Shown here piece by piece: positions 8,771 to 18,081 of a stretch of DNA of 64,000 bases. Position numbers and translations under genes: made by a program. Position 1 is the first letter of the stretch, and every line of letters begins with the position of its first letter. This DNA is from Arthrobacter sp. KBS0702 (GTDB lineage: Bacteria > Actinomycetota > Actinomycetes > Actinomycetales > Micrococcaceae): positions 1,054,001-1,118,000 of the forward strand of contig NZ_CP042172.1 in assembly GCF_005937985.2 (NCBI RefSeq). Reading direction: 5' to 3'. The notes beneath the pieces were generated by a model, which was given only the letters and a program-made list of their open reading frames with translations, was not told where the DNA came from and made no database searches.

Positions 8771-10156
8771 ATGCAGCTGGCACTCTGGATCGCGCTGTGC
8801 CTGGCCGCGGCCCTGGTCCTCCGCCGCCACGCCAGGGTGCTGATCGTCCTGGTGATCGGACTGTGGATCCTGGTACCGGCCGTCGGCGCCTCGGTGGTCA
8901 CCGGCGTGGATGCCGGGCCGCTGGGCTTCCACCCGGCGACGTGGCTGGTGCTCTGCATCCTCGCCGTCCGGATCCTCTATGACCCGTGGAGCATCCTGCA
9001 GGCGCTGGCTCGGCGGTTCCTCCTGTTCCTGGTCCTTGCCGTGGTGATCATCGTGGCGCTGCTCGCCTCCCTCAGCGCCAGTACGGCCGGCGGCCTGGTG
9101 GTGCTGGTGGACCAGATCCTGGTCCCAGTGCTGTTCTTCCTGCTCCTGCTGTCCGAGGCCTCCCGCGCCGGAGGACTCGTGGCAACCCTTCGCGGGGCAC
9201 TGCTGCTGTTTGTGGCCGTGGCCTGCGTCGTGGCCGTGCTCCAATGGCGGGCGAAGGACGTGCTGATTTTCGAGTCCGGCTACAGCACCCAGTACTGGTT
9301 CGAACGGCAGTCGGGGCGGTGGATGGGCACCCTGGACCAGCCGCTCGCCTTGTCGCTGGCGATTTCCGTGGCCGCGCCGCTGGTGGCAGGCCTCCGGCAC
9401 AAGTTCCTGCAGGCGGCATTGCTGGTCCTGATGGTGGTCGGGAGCCTGCTCACCCAGTCGCGGGTCGGCATCATCGCCGTCGCCTCTTCGGTGGTGGCCG
9501 CCATACTGTTCGCACCGGGACGGGTCTGGGTGAAGTCGTTCATGCTGGCGGGCCTCGCCGCCGCGGGGGCAGCCATCGTGTCGTCGCCCCTGATCGACGG
9601 CGTGACGGCCCGGCTGGCCGACGACTCCGGCTCGGCGCAGGCCAGGGAGGCCGCGGTGGGCTACTTCCTGGCCCGCTGGGACGACTACGTCCTGGGCGGC
9701 GGGGGGATCGGATCCAGCTTCAGGTTGGCCTTCCACGCCGGCCTGGCCAGCAGCCTCGAGAATCCGCTCCTGATGTACAGCGTCGACATCGGCATCGTCG
9801 CGGCCGTGCTCTACTTCGGCTCCATGCTGGTGCTGGTGGCGCGGAGCGGATTCCGCCTGGGTTACTCGGGCCTGGCGCTGGCCGGCGTCCTGGCCCTCGT
9901 AATCCCGCAGACCTACAGCTCGCTGGCCACGCGGTCCGCGGCCGGCATCCTGGTCTGGACCGTGCTGGCGATGGTGGTGATCGCGGGGGATGAGCGCCGG
10001 GAGCGGAACAGGCAGGAACACGCCGCCGCAGCCCTGGCGCCCGCGCTTCCGGCCCCCGTGACGTTGGCCCGGCCGCTTCCGGCCCCCGTGACTCCGGCCC
10101 GGCCGCTTCCGGCCGGCACCGGGCCTGTCCCCGCGCGCACGGCGCCGGCCGGCTGA
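8771..10156 (+). CDS. O-antigen ligase/polymerase-like membrane protein (Wzy-like)
   Basis: A 461-residue polytopic protein with about 10-11 predicted helices and a larger outside loop around residues 270-330 containing a Gly-rich turn (LGGGGIGSSFR), the layout of Wzy/WaaL-family proteins. It should polymerise lipid-linked repeat units outside the membrane. The family is defined by topology more than by sequence, so this rests on hydropathy and context. It lies 55 bp downstream of the Wzz-like gene and 25 bp upstream of the phosphodiesterase gene. The C-terminal tail is an Ala/Pro-rich tract encoded by two 30-bp DNA repeats. Confidence 0.75.
   Translation: MQLALWIALCLAAALVLRRHARVLIVLVIGLWILVPAVGASVVTGVDAGPLGFHPATWLVLCILAVRILYDPWSILQALARRFLLFLVLAVVIIVALLASLSASTAGGLVVLVDQILVPVLFFLLLLSEASRAGGLVATLRGALLLFVAVACVVAVLQWRAKDVLIFESGYSTQYWFERQSGRWMGTLDQPLALSLAISVAAPLVAGLRHKFLQAALLVLMVVGSLLTQSRVGIIAVASSVVAAILFAPGRVWVKSFMLAGLAAAGAAIVSSPLIDGVTARLADDSGSAQAREAAVGYFLARWDDYVLGGGGIGSSFRLAFHAGLASSLENPLLMYSVDIGIVAAVLYFGSMLVLVARSGFRLGYSGLALAGVLALVIPQTYSSLATRSAAGILVWTVLAMVVIAGDERRERNRQEHAAAALAPALPAPVTLARPLPAPVTPARPLPAGTGPVPARTAPAG
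10046..10105 (+). repeat. Two 30-bp tandem repeats in polymerase tail
   Basis: Units 10046-10075 and 10076-10105 begin CTTCCGGCCCCCGTGAC and differ by only a few bases; a partial third copy starts at 10106. They are in frame and encode a Pro/Ala-rich LPAPVTxARP repeat. Confidence 0.85.
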
Positions 10157-10181
10157 ACCCGCTGCGGGACCGGGGGAGAGC

Positions 10182-11759
10182 ATGGTTGCATCGGGGGGAA
10201 CTTCCGGCAGGTTCGGCAGGCGCGGATTCCTGGGCCTGGCTGCCGCCGGCGCCCTCTTCGGTGCGGCCGGCTGCGCTCCCTGCCCCAGCTCTGCCGGCAG
10301 CCCGCGGCCCGGCACCGGCCTTGTTCCGGCGCCCTCCGCGGCCGCCGCCTTCGTAGCCGAAGGCTCCATCGCGGAGCCCGGCGCGACCACGCCCCACACC
10401 ATCCACGGCCTGCTCTCGAAGCCGAACTTCTTCGTCGCGCACCGCGGCTCCGGCGACAACTGGCCCGAGCACACCATGCGCGCCTACCGGCAGTCGGCGG
10501 ACGCGGGCCTGAAGGCGATCGAAGTCTCCGTCTCCGCCACCTCGGACGGCGTACTGGTCTGCCACCACGACCTGACCACGGCCCGGCTGACCGGCACCGC
10601 GCTGACGATTGCCACGGCCACCGCGGCATCGCTGGCCCAGCTGCGCAACGACGCACGGCCGTGGCTTGGCCCGGCGACCCCGCTGGAACCGATCCCGCTC
10701 CTGACCGAGGTCCTGGATGCCTTCGCCGCCAGCCACGTGATCTTCCTGGAGGACAAACAAGGCACCAACGCGGAGCGGATCCTCACCCTGCTGGAGAAGT
10801 ACCCGGACGCGCGGCAGCACATCATCTGGAAGCAGCCGGCGTCGTCGGCCGGTCATGCCCAGGCCGCGGCCGACGGCTACACCACCTGGGGCTACGTCAC
10901 CCGGGCGGACTACCCCCGGCTCGCCGAACTGGTGCCGCTCGTGGACATGCTCGGCGTCCACCACACGGCACCGGAGGACCGGATCCTGGAGCTGGTGGAC
11001 TCCGGCAAGCCCGTAATCGCCTGGGAGGTGCGCCGCCGCACCGAGCACCTGCGGCTGCGCGAGCTCGGCGTCCGGGGGTTCATCTGCTCCAACATCCGGC
11101 ACGTGCTGCACCAGGAGGCGCCCCGCGGTGAGGACCGCTTCGGCGAGGGACTCCGCGGCACCGGCGACCTGCCGTGGAAGGCGGACGGCGGATGGGAGGA
11201 ACAGCCCGGCTTCGCCGGCGAGGCAGTGCGCCTGGCCAACCAGGAACGCGCCGGCTACCTGCTGGGGTCCATGGCCGGCGCGGTGGATGCCCCGGGCTGG
11301 GAACTCACCTTCGAGCTGCGCTGGCCGGACGGGCTGCCGCCGGCCGGCGGGTCCGGCGGGGCGGGCGTGGCCTTCGGACAGTCCACCGACGCGTCCTACC
11401 GCCGCGAGTCCGGCCCGGGTGCGCCCGGCTACGAACTCGACGTCGGCGCCGGCGGACGGATCACTTTGTCCCGCCGGGACCCGGGCGCGGCTGCCGCCGT
11501 CGAACTGGCCGCCGGCGACAGCCCGGCGCCGGCGCCGGGGGAGTGGCTGGCGTTCGTGGTCTCGGTGGCACCGCGCAGCCTCACCGTGCACCGGATGGAC
11601 GGCGGCGCCCCGCGCTGGAGTGTCCGCTCGGACGACTCCCGCTACGGCGGCGGCTGGTTCTCGCTGCTGAAGAATTACGTCGCCGGGCCGGCGGTGGAGT
11701 TCCGCCGGGTGCGGGTCCGCGCTGCCGCCGCATCCGATCGTTGCGCGAACGTGGGATAA
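10182..11759 (+). CDS. Tat-exported lipoprotein, glycerophosphodiester phosphodiesterase family
   Basis: A 525-residue protein with a twin-arginine signal (RRGFLGL, Arg13-Arg14) and a lipobox ending at Cys31, so it is probably folded before export and then lipid-anchored. Residues about 82-310 are a GDPD TIM barrel with HRG (88-90), PEHT (95-98) and a catalytic HD (129-130). The metal-binding E-x-D motif reads E-V-S (114-116), so the usual Asp is Ser. Residues about 315-520 look like a concanavalin-type beta-sandwich. GDPD enzymes cleave glycerophosphodiesters; a substrate such as teichoic acid or a polymer-linked phosphodiester is suggested only by location after the polymerase gene. Confidence 0.82.
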   Translation: MVASGGTSGRFGRRGFLGLAAAGALFGAAGCAPCPSSAGSPRPGTGLVPAPSAAAAFVAEGSIAEPGATTPHTIHGLLSKPNFFVAHRGSGDNWPEHTMRAYRQSADAGLKAIEVSVSATSDGVLVCHHDLTTARLTGTALTIATATAASLAQLRNDARPWLGPATPLEPIPLLTEVLDAFAASHVIFLEDKQGTNAERILTLLEKYPDARQHIIWKQPASSAGHAQAAADGYTTWGYVTRADYPRLAELVPLVDMLGVHHTAPEDRILELVDSGKPVIAWEVRRRTEHLRLRELGVRGFICSNIRHVLHQEAPRGEDRFGEGLRGTGDLPWKADGGWEEQPGFAGEAVRLANQERAGYLLGSMAGAVDAPGWELTFELRWPDGLPPAGGSGGAGVAFGQSTDASYRRESGPGAPGYELDVGAGGRITLSRRDPGAAAAVELAAGDSPAPAPGEWLAFVVSVAPRSLTVHRMDGGAPRWSVRSDDSRYGGGWFSLLKNYVAGPAVEFRRVRVRAAAASDRCANVG

Positions 11760-11786
11760 TTAGGTCTAATCTGCGTGACGTAATAG

Positions 11787-13157
<1,371 letters not shown>

Positions 13158-13169
13158 GGACGGCCCTGC

Positions 13170-13670
13170 ATGAGTCTTGACCAGCTATACCAACAGATCA
13201 TCCTGGAGCACTCCAAGGCCCGGCACGGCAGCGGCCTGGCCGACGCCGGTGTGCCGGAGGGGGCCAGCAGCGGCCAGTCGCACCAGCTCAACCCCGTCTG
13301 CGGCGACGAAATCACGCTGCGGATCGCCGTGGCCGGCGGCAAGGTCAGCGAACTGCGCTGGGACGGCGAGGGCTGCTCCATCTCGATGGCCTCCGCCTCC
13401 GTCCTGACGGACCTCGCCGAGGGCCTGGAGCCGGTGGAACTGCACCGCGTGATCGACAGCTTCCGCGAGGTGCTGCGCTCCCGCGGGAAGGTGCCGGCCG
13501 ACCCCGAGGTCCTGGGCGACGCGGCGGCTTTCGAGGGCGTGTCCCGGTACGCCGCCCGGGTTAAGTGCGCCATGCTCTCCTGGGTGGCCGCCGAGGACGC
13601 CCTCGGCCAGGCGGAGTCACACCAGCACCCCGCGAACCAGGACACCACTAACCAGGACCCCGCGAACTAG
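13170..13670 (+). CDS. sufU: SufU-type Fe-S assembly sulfur acceptor
   Basis: A 166-residue SufU protein. The zinc-site ligands are visible: Cys44 and Asp46 in NPVCGDE, Cys69 in GEGCS, and Cys133 in VKCAMLSW. In Gram-positive bacteria SufU accepts sulfur from SufS through its zinc site and passes it to the SufBCD scaffold. The 18-residue insertion of SufU relative to IscU (before Cys133) is present. The C-terminal tail is unusual, with repeated HQHPANQD/NQDPAN segments. It is co-transcribed with sufS. Its stop overlaps the stop of the convergent UDP-glucose dehydrogenase gene by 4 bp (CTAG). Confidence 0.93.
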   Translation: MSLDQLYQQIILEHSKARHGSGLADAGVPEGASSGQSHQLNPVCGDEITLRIAVAGGKVSELRWDGEGCSISMASASVLTDLAEGLEPVELHRVIDSFREVLRSRGKVPADPEVLGDAAAFEGVSRYAARVKCAMLSWVAAEDALGQAESHQHPANQDTTNQDPAN

Positions 13671-14980
13671 GGGCGTCCGAGGCCCTTATAGGTCCAGCCC
13701 GCGGCGCGCCATTTGGCGGGATCCAGCACGTTCCGGCCGTCCAGGATGCGCGGCGCCGAGACGAGGGCCAGGGTGTCGTGCGGGTCCAGCTCGCGGTACT
13801 GCCGCCACTCCGTCAGCAGCAACACCGCGTCGGCCTTGTGCAGGGTGGCGTCCAGGTCCGGCTCGAGTGGGAGTTCCGGGAAACGCTTGGCGGCGTTGGG
13901 CAGCGCCTGCGGATCGGTCACCGTCACCACGGCGCCCTGGAGCTGGAGCTGGGCCGCGGCGCTCAGCGCCGGCGAGTCGCGGACGTCGTCGCTCTCGGGT
14001 TTGAAGGCGGCGCCCAGCACCGCGATCCGCTGCCCCATCAGGGAGCCGCCGCACAGTTCCCGGGTGAGCTCGACGACGCGGGTGCGGCGCCGCATGTTGA
14101 TCGCGTCCACCTCGCGAAGGAAGGTCAGGGCCTGGTCCGCGCCCAGCTCGCCCGCACGGGCCATAAACGCCCGGATGTCCTTGGGCAGGCAGCCTCCGCC
14201 GAAGCCGATCCCCGCGTTCAGGAACTTCCGGCCGATCCTCTCGTCCATGCCGATGGCGTCGGCCAGCCGGGTGACGTCCGCGCCGGTGGCCTCGCACACC
14301 TCGGCCATGGCGTTGATGAAGGAGATCTTGGTGGCAAGGAAGGAATTCGCGGCGGCCTTGACCAGTTCGGCCGTGGCGTAGTCGGTGATGATCCGCGGTG
14401 TTCCGCCCGCCAGCGGCGTCGCATAGACCCGGTCCAGCACGGCGACGGCGGGGTGGTCCTCGCTGCCGTCCGGGACGCCGTAGACGAACCTGTCGGGGTT
14501 CAAGGTGTCAGTGACGGCGTGGCCCTCGCGGAGGAACTCGGGATTCCAGACGAGGGTGGCGCCCGGCTCCGTCTCCGCGAGCAGCTCGGCGAGCCGGCCG
14601 GCGGTCCCCACCGGGACCGTGGACTTCCCGGCGATCACGTCACCTGGGGACACCTGGCCGGCCAGCGCTTCCACGGCGGCGTCGACAAAGCGCAAGTCCG
14701 CCGCGTTTTCCCCCCGTTTTTGCGGTGTTCCCACGCAGATGAAGTGGACCTCCGCCCCGCGGGCGGCGGACAGCTCGGTGGTGAACCTCAGCCGGCCGGA
14801 TTCTTCGAGTTCGGACAGGAGCTCATCGAGCACGGGTTCATAGAACGGGGCCCGTCCCCGGGAGAGCTGCTCCACCTTGTTCGCGTCGACGTCGATGCCG
14901 ACCACCTCGTGGCCCAGCTTCGCCATGCACGCCGCGTGGACCGCGCCCAGATAGCCGCAGCCGATAACCGAGATCCGCAT
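13667..14980 (-). CDS. UDP-glucose 6-dehydrogenase (first copy)
   Basis: A 437-residue enzyme that oxidises UDP-glucose to UDP-glucuronate with two NAD+ in the cytosol. The N-terminal Rossmann motif is VIGCGYLG (5-12). ICVGTP, WNPEFLREG (with Glu148) and the catalytic thiol in FGGGCLPKD (Cys264) match the UDP-glucose/GDP-mannose dehydrogenase family, as do Lys208 and Asn212 of ELVKAAANSF. It would supply uronic-acid donor for surface polymers. It is monocistronic and sits between sufU (convergent) and vanZ. A paralogue is found at 35289-36719. Confidence 0.93.
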   Translation of the reverse strand: MRISVIGCGYLGAVHAACMAKLGHEVVGIDVDANKVEQLSRGRAPFYEPVLDELLSELEESGRLRFTTELSAARGAEVHFICVGTPQKRGENAADLRFVDAAVEALAGQVSPGDVIAGKSTVPVGTAGRLAELLAETEPGATLVWNPEFLREGHAVTDTLNPDRFVYGVPDGSEDHPAVAVLDRVYATPLAGGTPRIITDYATAELVKAAANSFLATKISFINAMAEVCEATGADVTRLADAIGMDERIGRKFLNAGIGFGGGCLPKDIRAFMARAGELGADQALTFLREVDAINMRRRTRVVELTRELCGGSLMGQRIAVLGAAFKPESDDVRDSPALSAAAQLQLQGAVVTVTDPQALPNAAKRFPELPLEPDLDATLHKADAVLLLTEWRQYRELDPHDTLALVSAPRILDGRNVLDPAKWRAAGWTYKGLGRP

Positions 14981-15007
14981 TCCGAGGTCCTCCCGCCAAG
15001 GGTGTGC

Positions 15008-15457
15008 TCACAGAGTACGTGCTGGCGCCCGGTTTCGGACAGGCCTGCGGCGCGGCATTATCTGGCGGGCGACCAGGGAGCCCAGGAGCGCCCCGAAGGT
15101 GTTGGCCAGGACGTCGGCCAGGGTGGGGTAGCGGCCGGGCAGGAAGAGGAACTGCGCGAGCTCGAAGACGCAGGACGCGAGCAGGCCAGCGGCCGCGCCC
15201 ACCCACCAGTAGCCCCGGCCGATGATCCAGGCCACGAGGGCACCCAAGGGCACGAAGAGCAGGATATTGGCGGCGGACTCGACGAAGCCGTAGTCGACCC
15301 AGTCGGGCACTCCCCGGCGGTGCACCGCCCGGAGCGCCCTCTCCAGCAGCCGTGAAAGGGGCCGGTCGACCGGCAGCGGCCACAGGGCCACCCCGGCCAG
15401 CACCGCGACGTAGGCGATGAGCCCCCAGGTGGCCACGCGATGGGGCCGCACAGGCAT
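15008..15457 (-). CDS. VanZ-family membrane protein
   Basis: A 149-residue protein with four predicted transmembrane helices and the VanZ-family core: ESAANILLFVPLG around 60-72, a conserved Glu in FELAQFLF, and DVLANTFGALLG near the end. VanZ proteins give low-level teicoplanin resistance in some hosts but mostly have unknown function. It lies immediately upstream of the UDP-glucose dehydrogenase gene on the same strand, with a 27-bp gap, so the two may be co-transcribed. Confidence 0.85.
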   Translation of the reverse strand: MPVRPHRVATWGLIAYVAVLAGVALWPLPVDRPLSRLLERALRAVHRRGVPDWVDYGFVESAANILLFVPLGALVAWIIGRGYWWVGAAAGLLASCVFELAQFLFLPGRYPTLADVLANTFGALLGSLVARQIMPRRRPVRNRAPARTL

Positions 15458-15538
15458 CCCCCTTCAGCAGCGGGCGGACATTTTCCTGATTCTAGCCCCG
15501 CGCCGCCGCCGGTTTAAGCGGTAGTCGGCGCCCCGGGG

Positions 15539-15760
15539 TCAGCCGAGCAGGCCCGCGATCCCGATCCCCGCCGTCGCCGCGCCGAGCAGCATCGAGATGC
15601 TGACCAGCACAACGTGGACAGTGAGGAAACGGGTTGCCTTGCCGCCGGCGTCGCGGGCCCGCGGGTCCTTCATTACGCGGCGAAGGAACTGCGGCCAGAC
15701 CGCCAGGGACCAGACGCCGGCCACCACCAGCACGACGGCGAGGAAAGCGGGAAGCTCCAC
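15539..15760 (-). CDS. SCO4848-family small membrane protein
   Basis: A 73-residue protein with two hydrophobic helices (about 5-25 and 47-70) around a basic loop (WPQFLRRVMKDPRA). It matches the small conserved actinobacterial SCO4848 family as I know it; function unknown. It lies 3 bp downstream of the DUF2505 gene on the same strand, so the two probably share a transcript. Confidence 0.8.
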   Translation of the reverse strand: MELPAFLAVVLVVAGVWSLAVWPQFLRRVMKDPRARDAGGKATRFLTVHVVLVSISMLLGAATAGIGIAGLLG

Positions 15761-15763
15761 CGG

Positions 15764-16261
15764 CTAGTGGCTTTCGAGCCAGGCCTGGGCCTGGGTGGAC
15801 TGGATGTTGAGGGCCTTGCCGACCATCGGCTCGGCTGCATCGGCGATCTTCCCGCCCAGCAGCGGCACCGAGGAGGTGACGGTGCCCTCCAGCTCGATCC
15901 GGGTGCTGCCGCCCTCGGCGACGAGGCGCTGCACGGCGTTGACATCCAGCGGGGCGCCGGCGACCTTCAGCGAGATGCTGCTCTGGCGGGAACCGTCGGC
16001 GGCAGGGGCTTCCCAGCTCTCCAGCTGCGTCACCTTGAGGCTCTCGCCAACGAACTTGCGGGCCAGGTCCGGCATCCGGGTGGTCGGGATCGTGCGGACG
16101 GTCGTGGTGTTGAACGCTCCGGCCGGGTCGCCGTCGACGGCAAACGATTCGAGGGTTCCGCCGACGAGTTCGCTGGTGTGGCGCAGGAAGTCCTCGTTGA
16201 CGAAAACTGCCGTGACGCTCTCAACGTTGTGCGGAAGGGTGGTGGATGCACTCAGGGCCAT
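15764..16261 (-). CDS. DUF2505 protein
   Basis: A 165-residue protein of the actinobacterial DUF2505 family, which appears to have an SRPBCC/START-like lipid-binding fold. It begins with a strand containing LPHNVESVTAVFVNEDFL and has repeated Thr/Val-rich strands. There is no signal peptide and no catalytic motif. It forms a two-gene unit with the SCO4848-like gene. Function unknown. Confidence 0.82.
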   Translation of the reverse strand: MALSASTTLPHNVESVTAVFVNEDFLRHTSELVGGTLESFAVDGDPAGAFNTTTVRTIPTTRMPDLARKFVGESLKVTQLESWEAPAADGSRQSSISLKVAGAPLDVNAVQRLVAEGGSTRIELEGTVTSSVPLLGGKIADAAEPMVGKALNIQSTQAQAWLESH

Positions 16262-16309
16262 TGGGGGTCCTCCATGGGGTGGGACTGGACGTTTCGGGCT
16301 CCCAACATC

Positions 16310-17845
16310 CTACGCGGTGGGCCCGGCGGGTTCCGATTCGGCCCCCGTCGCCGTGTCCCGCTCTGCCTCTGCGAGGCGTTGCGCGGCCGCGGCGATATTC
16401 CGCGACATGGCGGGGAAAATCAGGCTGTGGAACGGCAGCACGGCGAGCCAGTACAGCTTGCCGCTGAGCCCCTTCGGGAAGAAGATGGCGCGCTGCCGGT
16501 AGCGGCTGCCGGTGCCCTCCGGTTCCACCGACAATTCCAGCCAGGCCCGGCCCGGCGCCCGCATTTCGGCGCGCAGCCGCAGCAGCCGGCCGCGGTCGAT
16601 CCGCTCGACCCGCCACCAGTCAACCACCTCGCCTTCGGCCAGCAGGTGCGGGTGCCGCCGGCCGCGCGCCAGCCCCGCGCCCCCGGTGAGCTTGTCCAGC
16701 CAGCCGCGCACGCTCCAGGCCAGCGGCAGCGAATACCAGCCGTTGCGTCCGCCGATGCCTTCGATGATGGTCCAGACGTGTTTCGGGTCCACCGGGCTGG
16801 AGTAGGCGCGCTCGTCGAGGTAGACCCGGTGGCCGGCCCAGTCCGGGTCGCTCGGCAGCGGATCGGCGTCGGCCCCGGCGCTGGCCCACGTCGTCTCCAC
16901 CTGCCCGTCGCGCTCCTTGCCCAGGGCCAGGGCGACCGCGCGCCGGTAGGGGGTGAGCCCTCCCTCTGGCTGCGGGATGTAGGAATCGATGTCATGCTCC
17001 CGCGATACGGCGTCGTGCTGCAGCGACTCCACCAGCGGCAGCGACATGGACAACGGGATCGGGGTGGTCAACGCGACCCACATCCCGGCAAGCTTCGGCG
17101 CGGGGATCGGCAGCGCCAGCACCACCCGGTGCGGCAGCCCGGCCTCCGCGGCATATTCCTGCATCATGCCCGCGTAGCTGAGCACCTGGCGGGAGCCAAT
17201 GTCGAAGGTGCGGTTGATCGGCCCTTCGAGCGCTGCGGCCCCGACGAGGTAGTGCAGCACGTCCCGCACCGAGATCGCCTCAATCTTGTTCCGCACCCAG
17301 CTGGGGGCGGGCATCACGGGCAGGGTCTCGGATAGGTGCCTGATCATCTCGAACGACGCCGAGCCGGAGCCGATCACGACGCCCGCCTGGAATACGATCG
17401 CATCGACCGGGCCGTCCAGGAAGACCTTGCCCACCGCCTCCCGGGACCGCATATGCGTGGAGAGCTCGGCCCCGGAGGGGTGCAGGCCGCCGAGGTAAAC
17501 AATCCGCCCGACGCCGGCCCCGGCGGCTGCCTGTGCCGCCGTTTCGGCCATGGCCTTTTCCTTGGCTTCGAATCCGGAGCCTCCCGCCATTGAGTGGACG
17601 AGGTAGTAAAGCACGTCGACGCCCTCGAGCGCCTCCCGCAGCGCAGCGCCGTCATCGAGGCTGCTCTGGACCACCTCGACCTGCTCCAGCCACGGGACGC
17701 CGGCGATTTTCGCCGGGGTCCGGACCAGGACCTTTACCCGGTGTCCGGCCTCGAGCAGGCGGGGGACCAGCCTGCCGCCGATGTACCCGGTGGCGCCAGT
17801 CACGAGCACCGTCTTCGCGTTCGCAGCCTTGCGGGTGCCGTTCAT
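16310..17845 (-). CDS. SDR-family NAD(P)-binding protein with DUF2867 domain
   Basis: A 511-residue protein. Residues about 11-230 form an atypical/extended SDR domain (NmrA or complex I NDUFA9-like) with the dinucleotide motif VTGATGYIGG (15-24). Residues about 330-500 match DUF2867, an SRPBCC-like domain. The combination is common in actinobacteria; substrate and physiological role are unknown. The ATG at 17845 is preceded by GAAGGAG; the frame extends to 17920 but that start has no such site. It is divergent from mfd. Confidence 0.85.
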   Translation of the reverse strand: MNGTRKAANAKTVLVTGATGYIGGRLVPRLLEAGHRVKVLVRTPAKIAGVPWLEQVEVVQSSLDDGAALREALEGVDVLYYLVHSMAGGSGFEAKEKAMAETAAQAAAGAGVGRIVYLGGLHPSGAELSTHMRSREAVGKVFLDGPVDAIVFQAGVVIGSGSASFEMIRHLSETLPVMPAPSWVRNKIEAISVRDVLHYLVGAAALEGPINRTFDIGSRQVLSYAGMMQEYAAEAGLPHRVVLALPIPAPKLAGMWVALTTPIPLSMSLPLVESLQHDAVSREHDIDSYIPQPEGGLTPYRRAVALALGKERDGQVETTWASAGADADPLPSDPDWAGHRVYLDERAYSSPVDPKHVWTIIEGIGGRNGWYSLPLAWSVRGWLDKLTGGAGLARGRRHPHLLAEGEVVDWWRVERIDRGRLLRLRAEMRAPGRAWLELSVEPEGTGSRYRQRAIFFPKGLSGKLYWLAVLPFHSLIFPAMSRNIAAAAQRLAEAERDTATGAESEPAGPTA

Positions 17846-18081
17846 GGGTGGCTCCTTCTCATTGCGGATATCAGCCGGCGGATACAAGCCATTCGGAGCG
17901 CCGGCTGGTCCGGACTGCACGGCTCCGGACTGCGCGGCCCTGGCGGACCCCCGTGCTGCCAGCTTAGCCCCGGGTGCCGGGCCGCCGCCGGGTCGCGGTA
18001 GGCTGGAAGGACCCGGGATTCTTGCGAATTTCGGGTATTCGTGTTGCCTGCATTCCCGTGATCACTTCAGGAGTTCCAGCC

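Noticed and set aside
8615..11591. Overlapping long minus-strand frames opposite the polymerase and GDPD genes
   Set aside because: The plus-strand products have clear membrane or Tat/GDPD features; the antisense frames have none.
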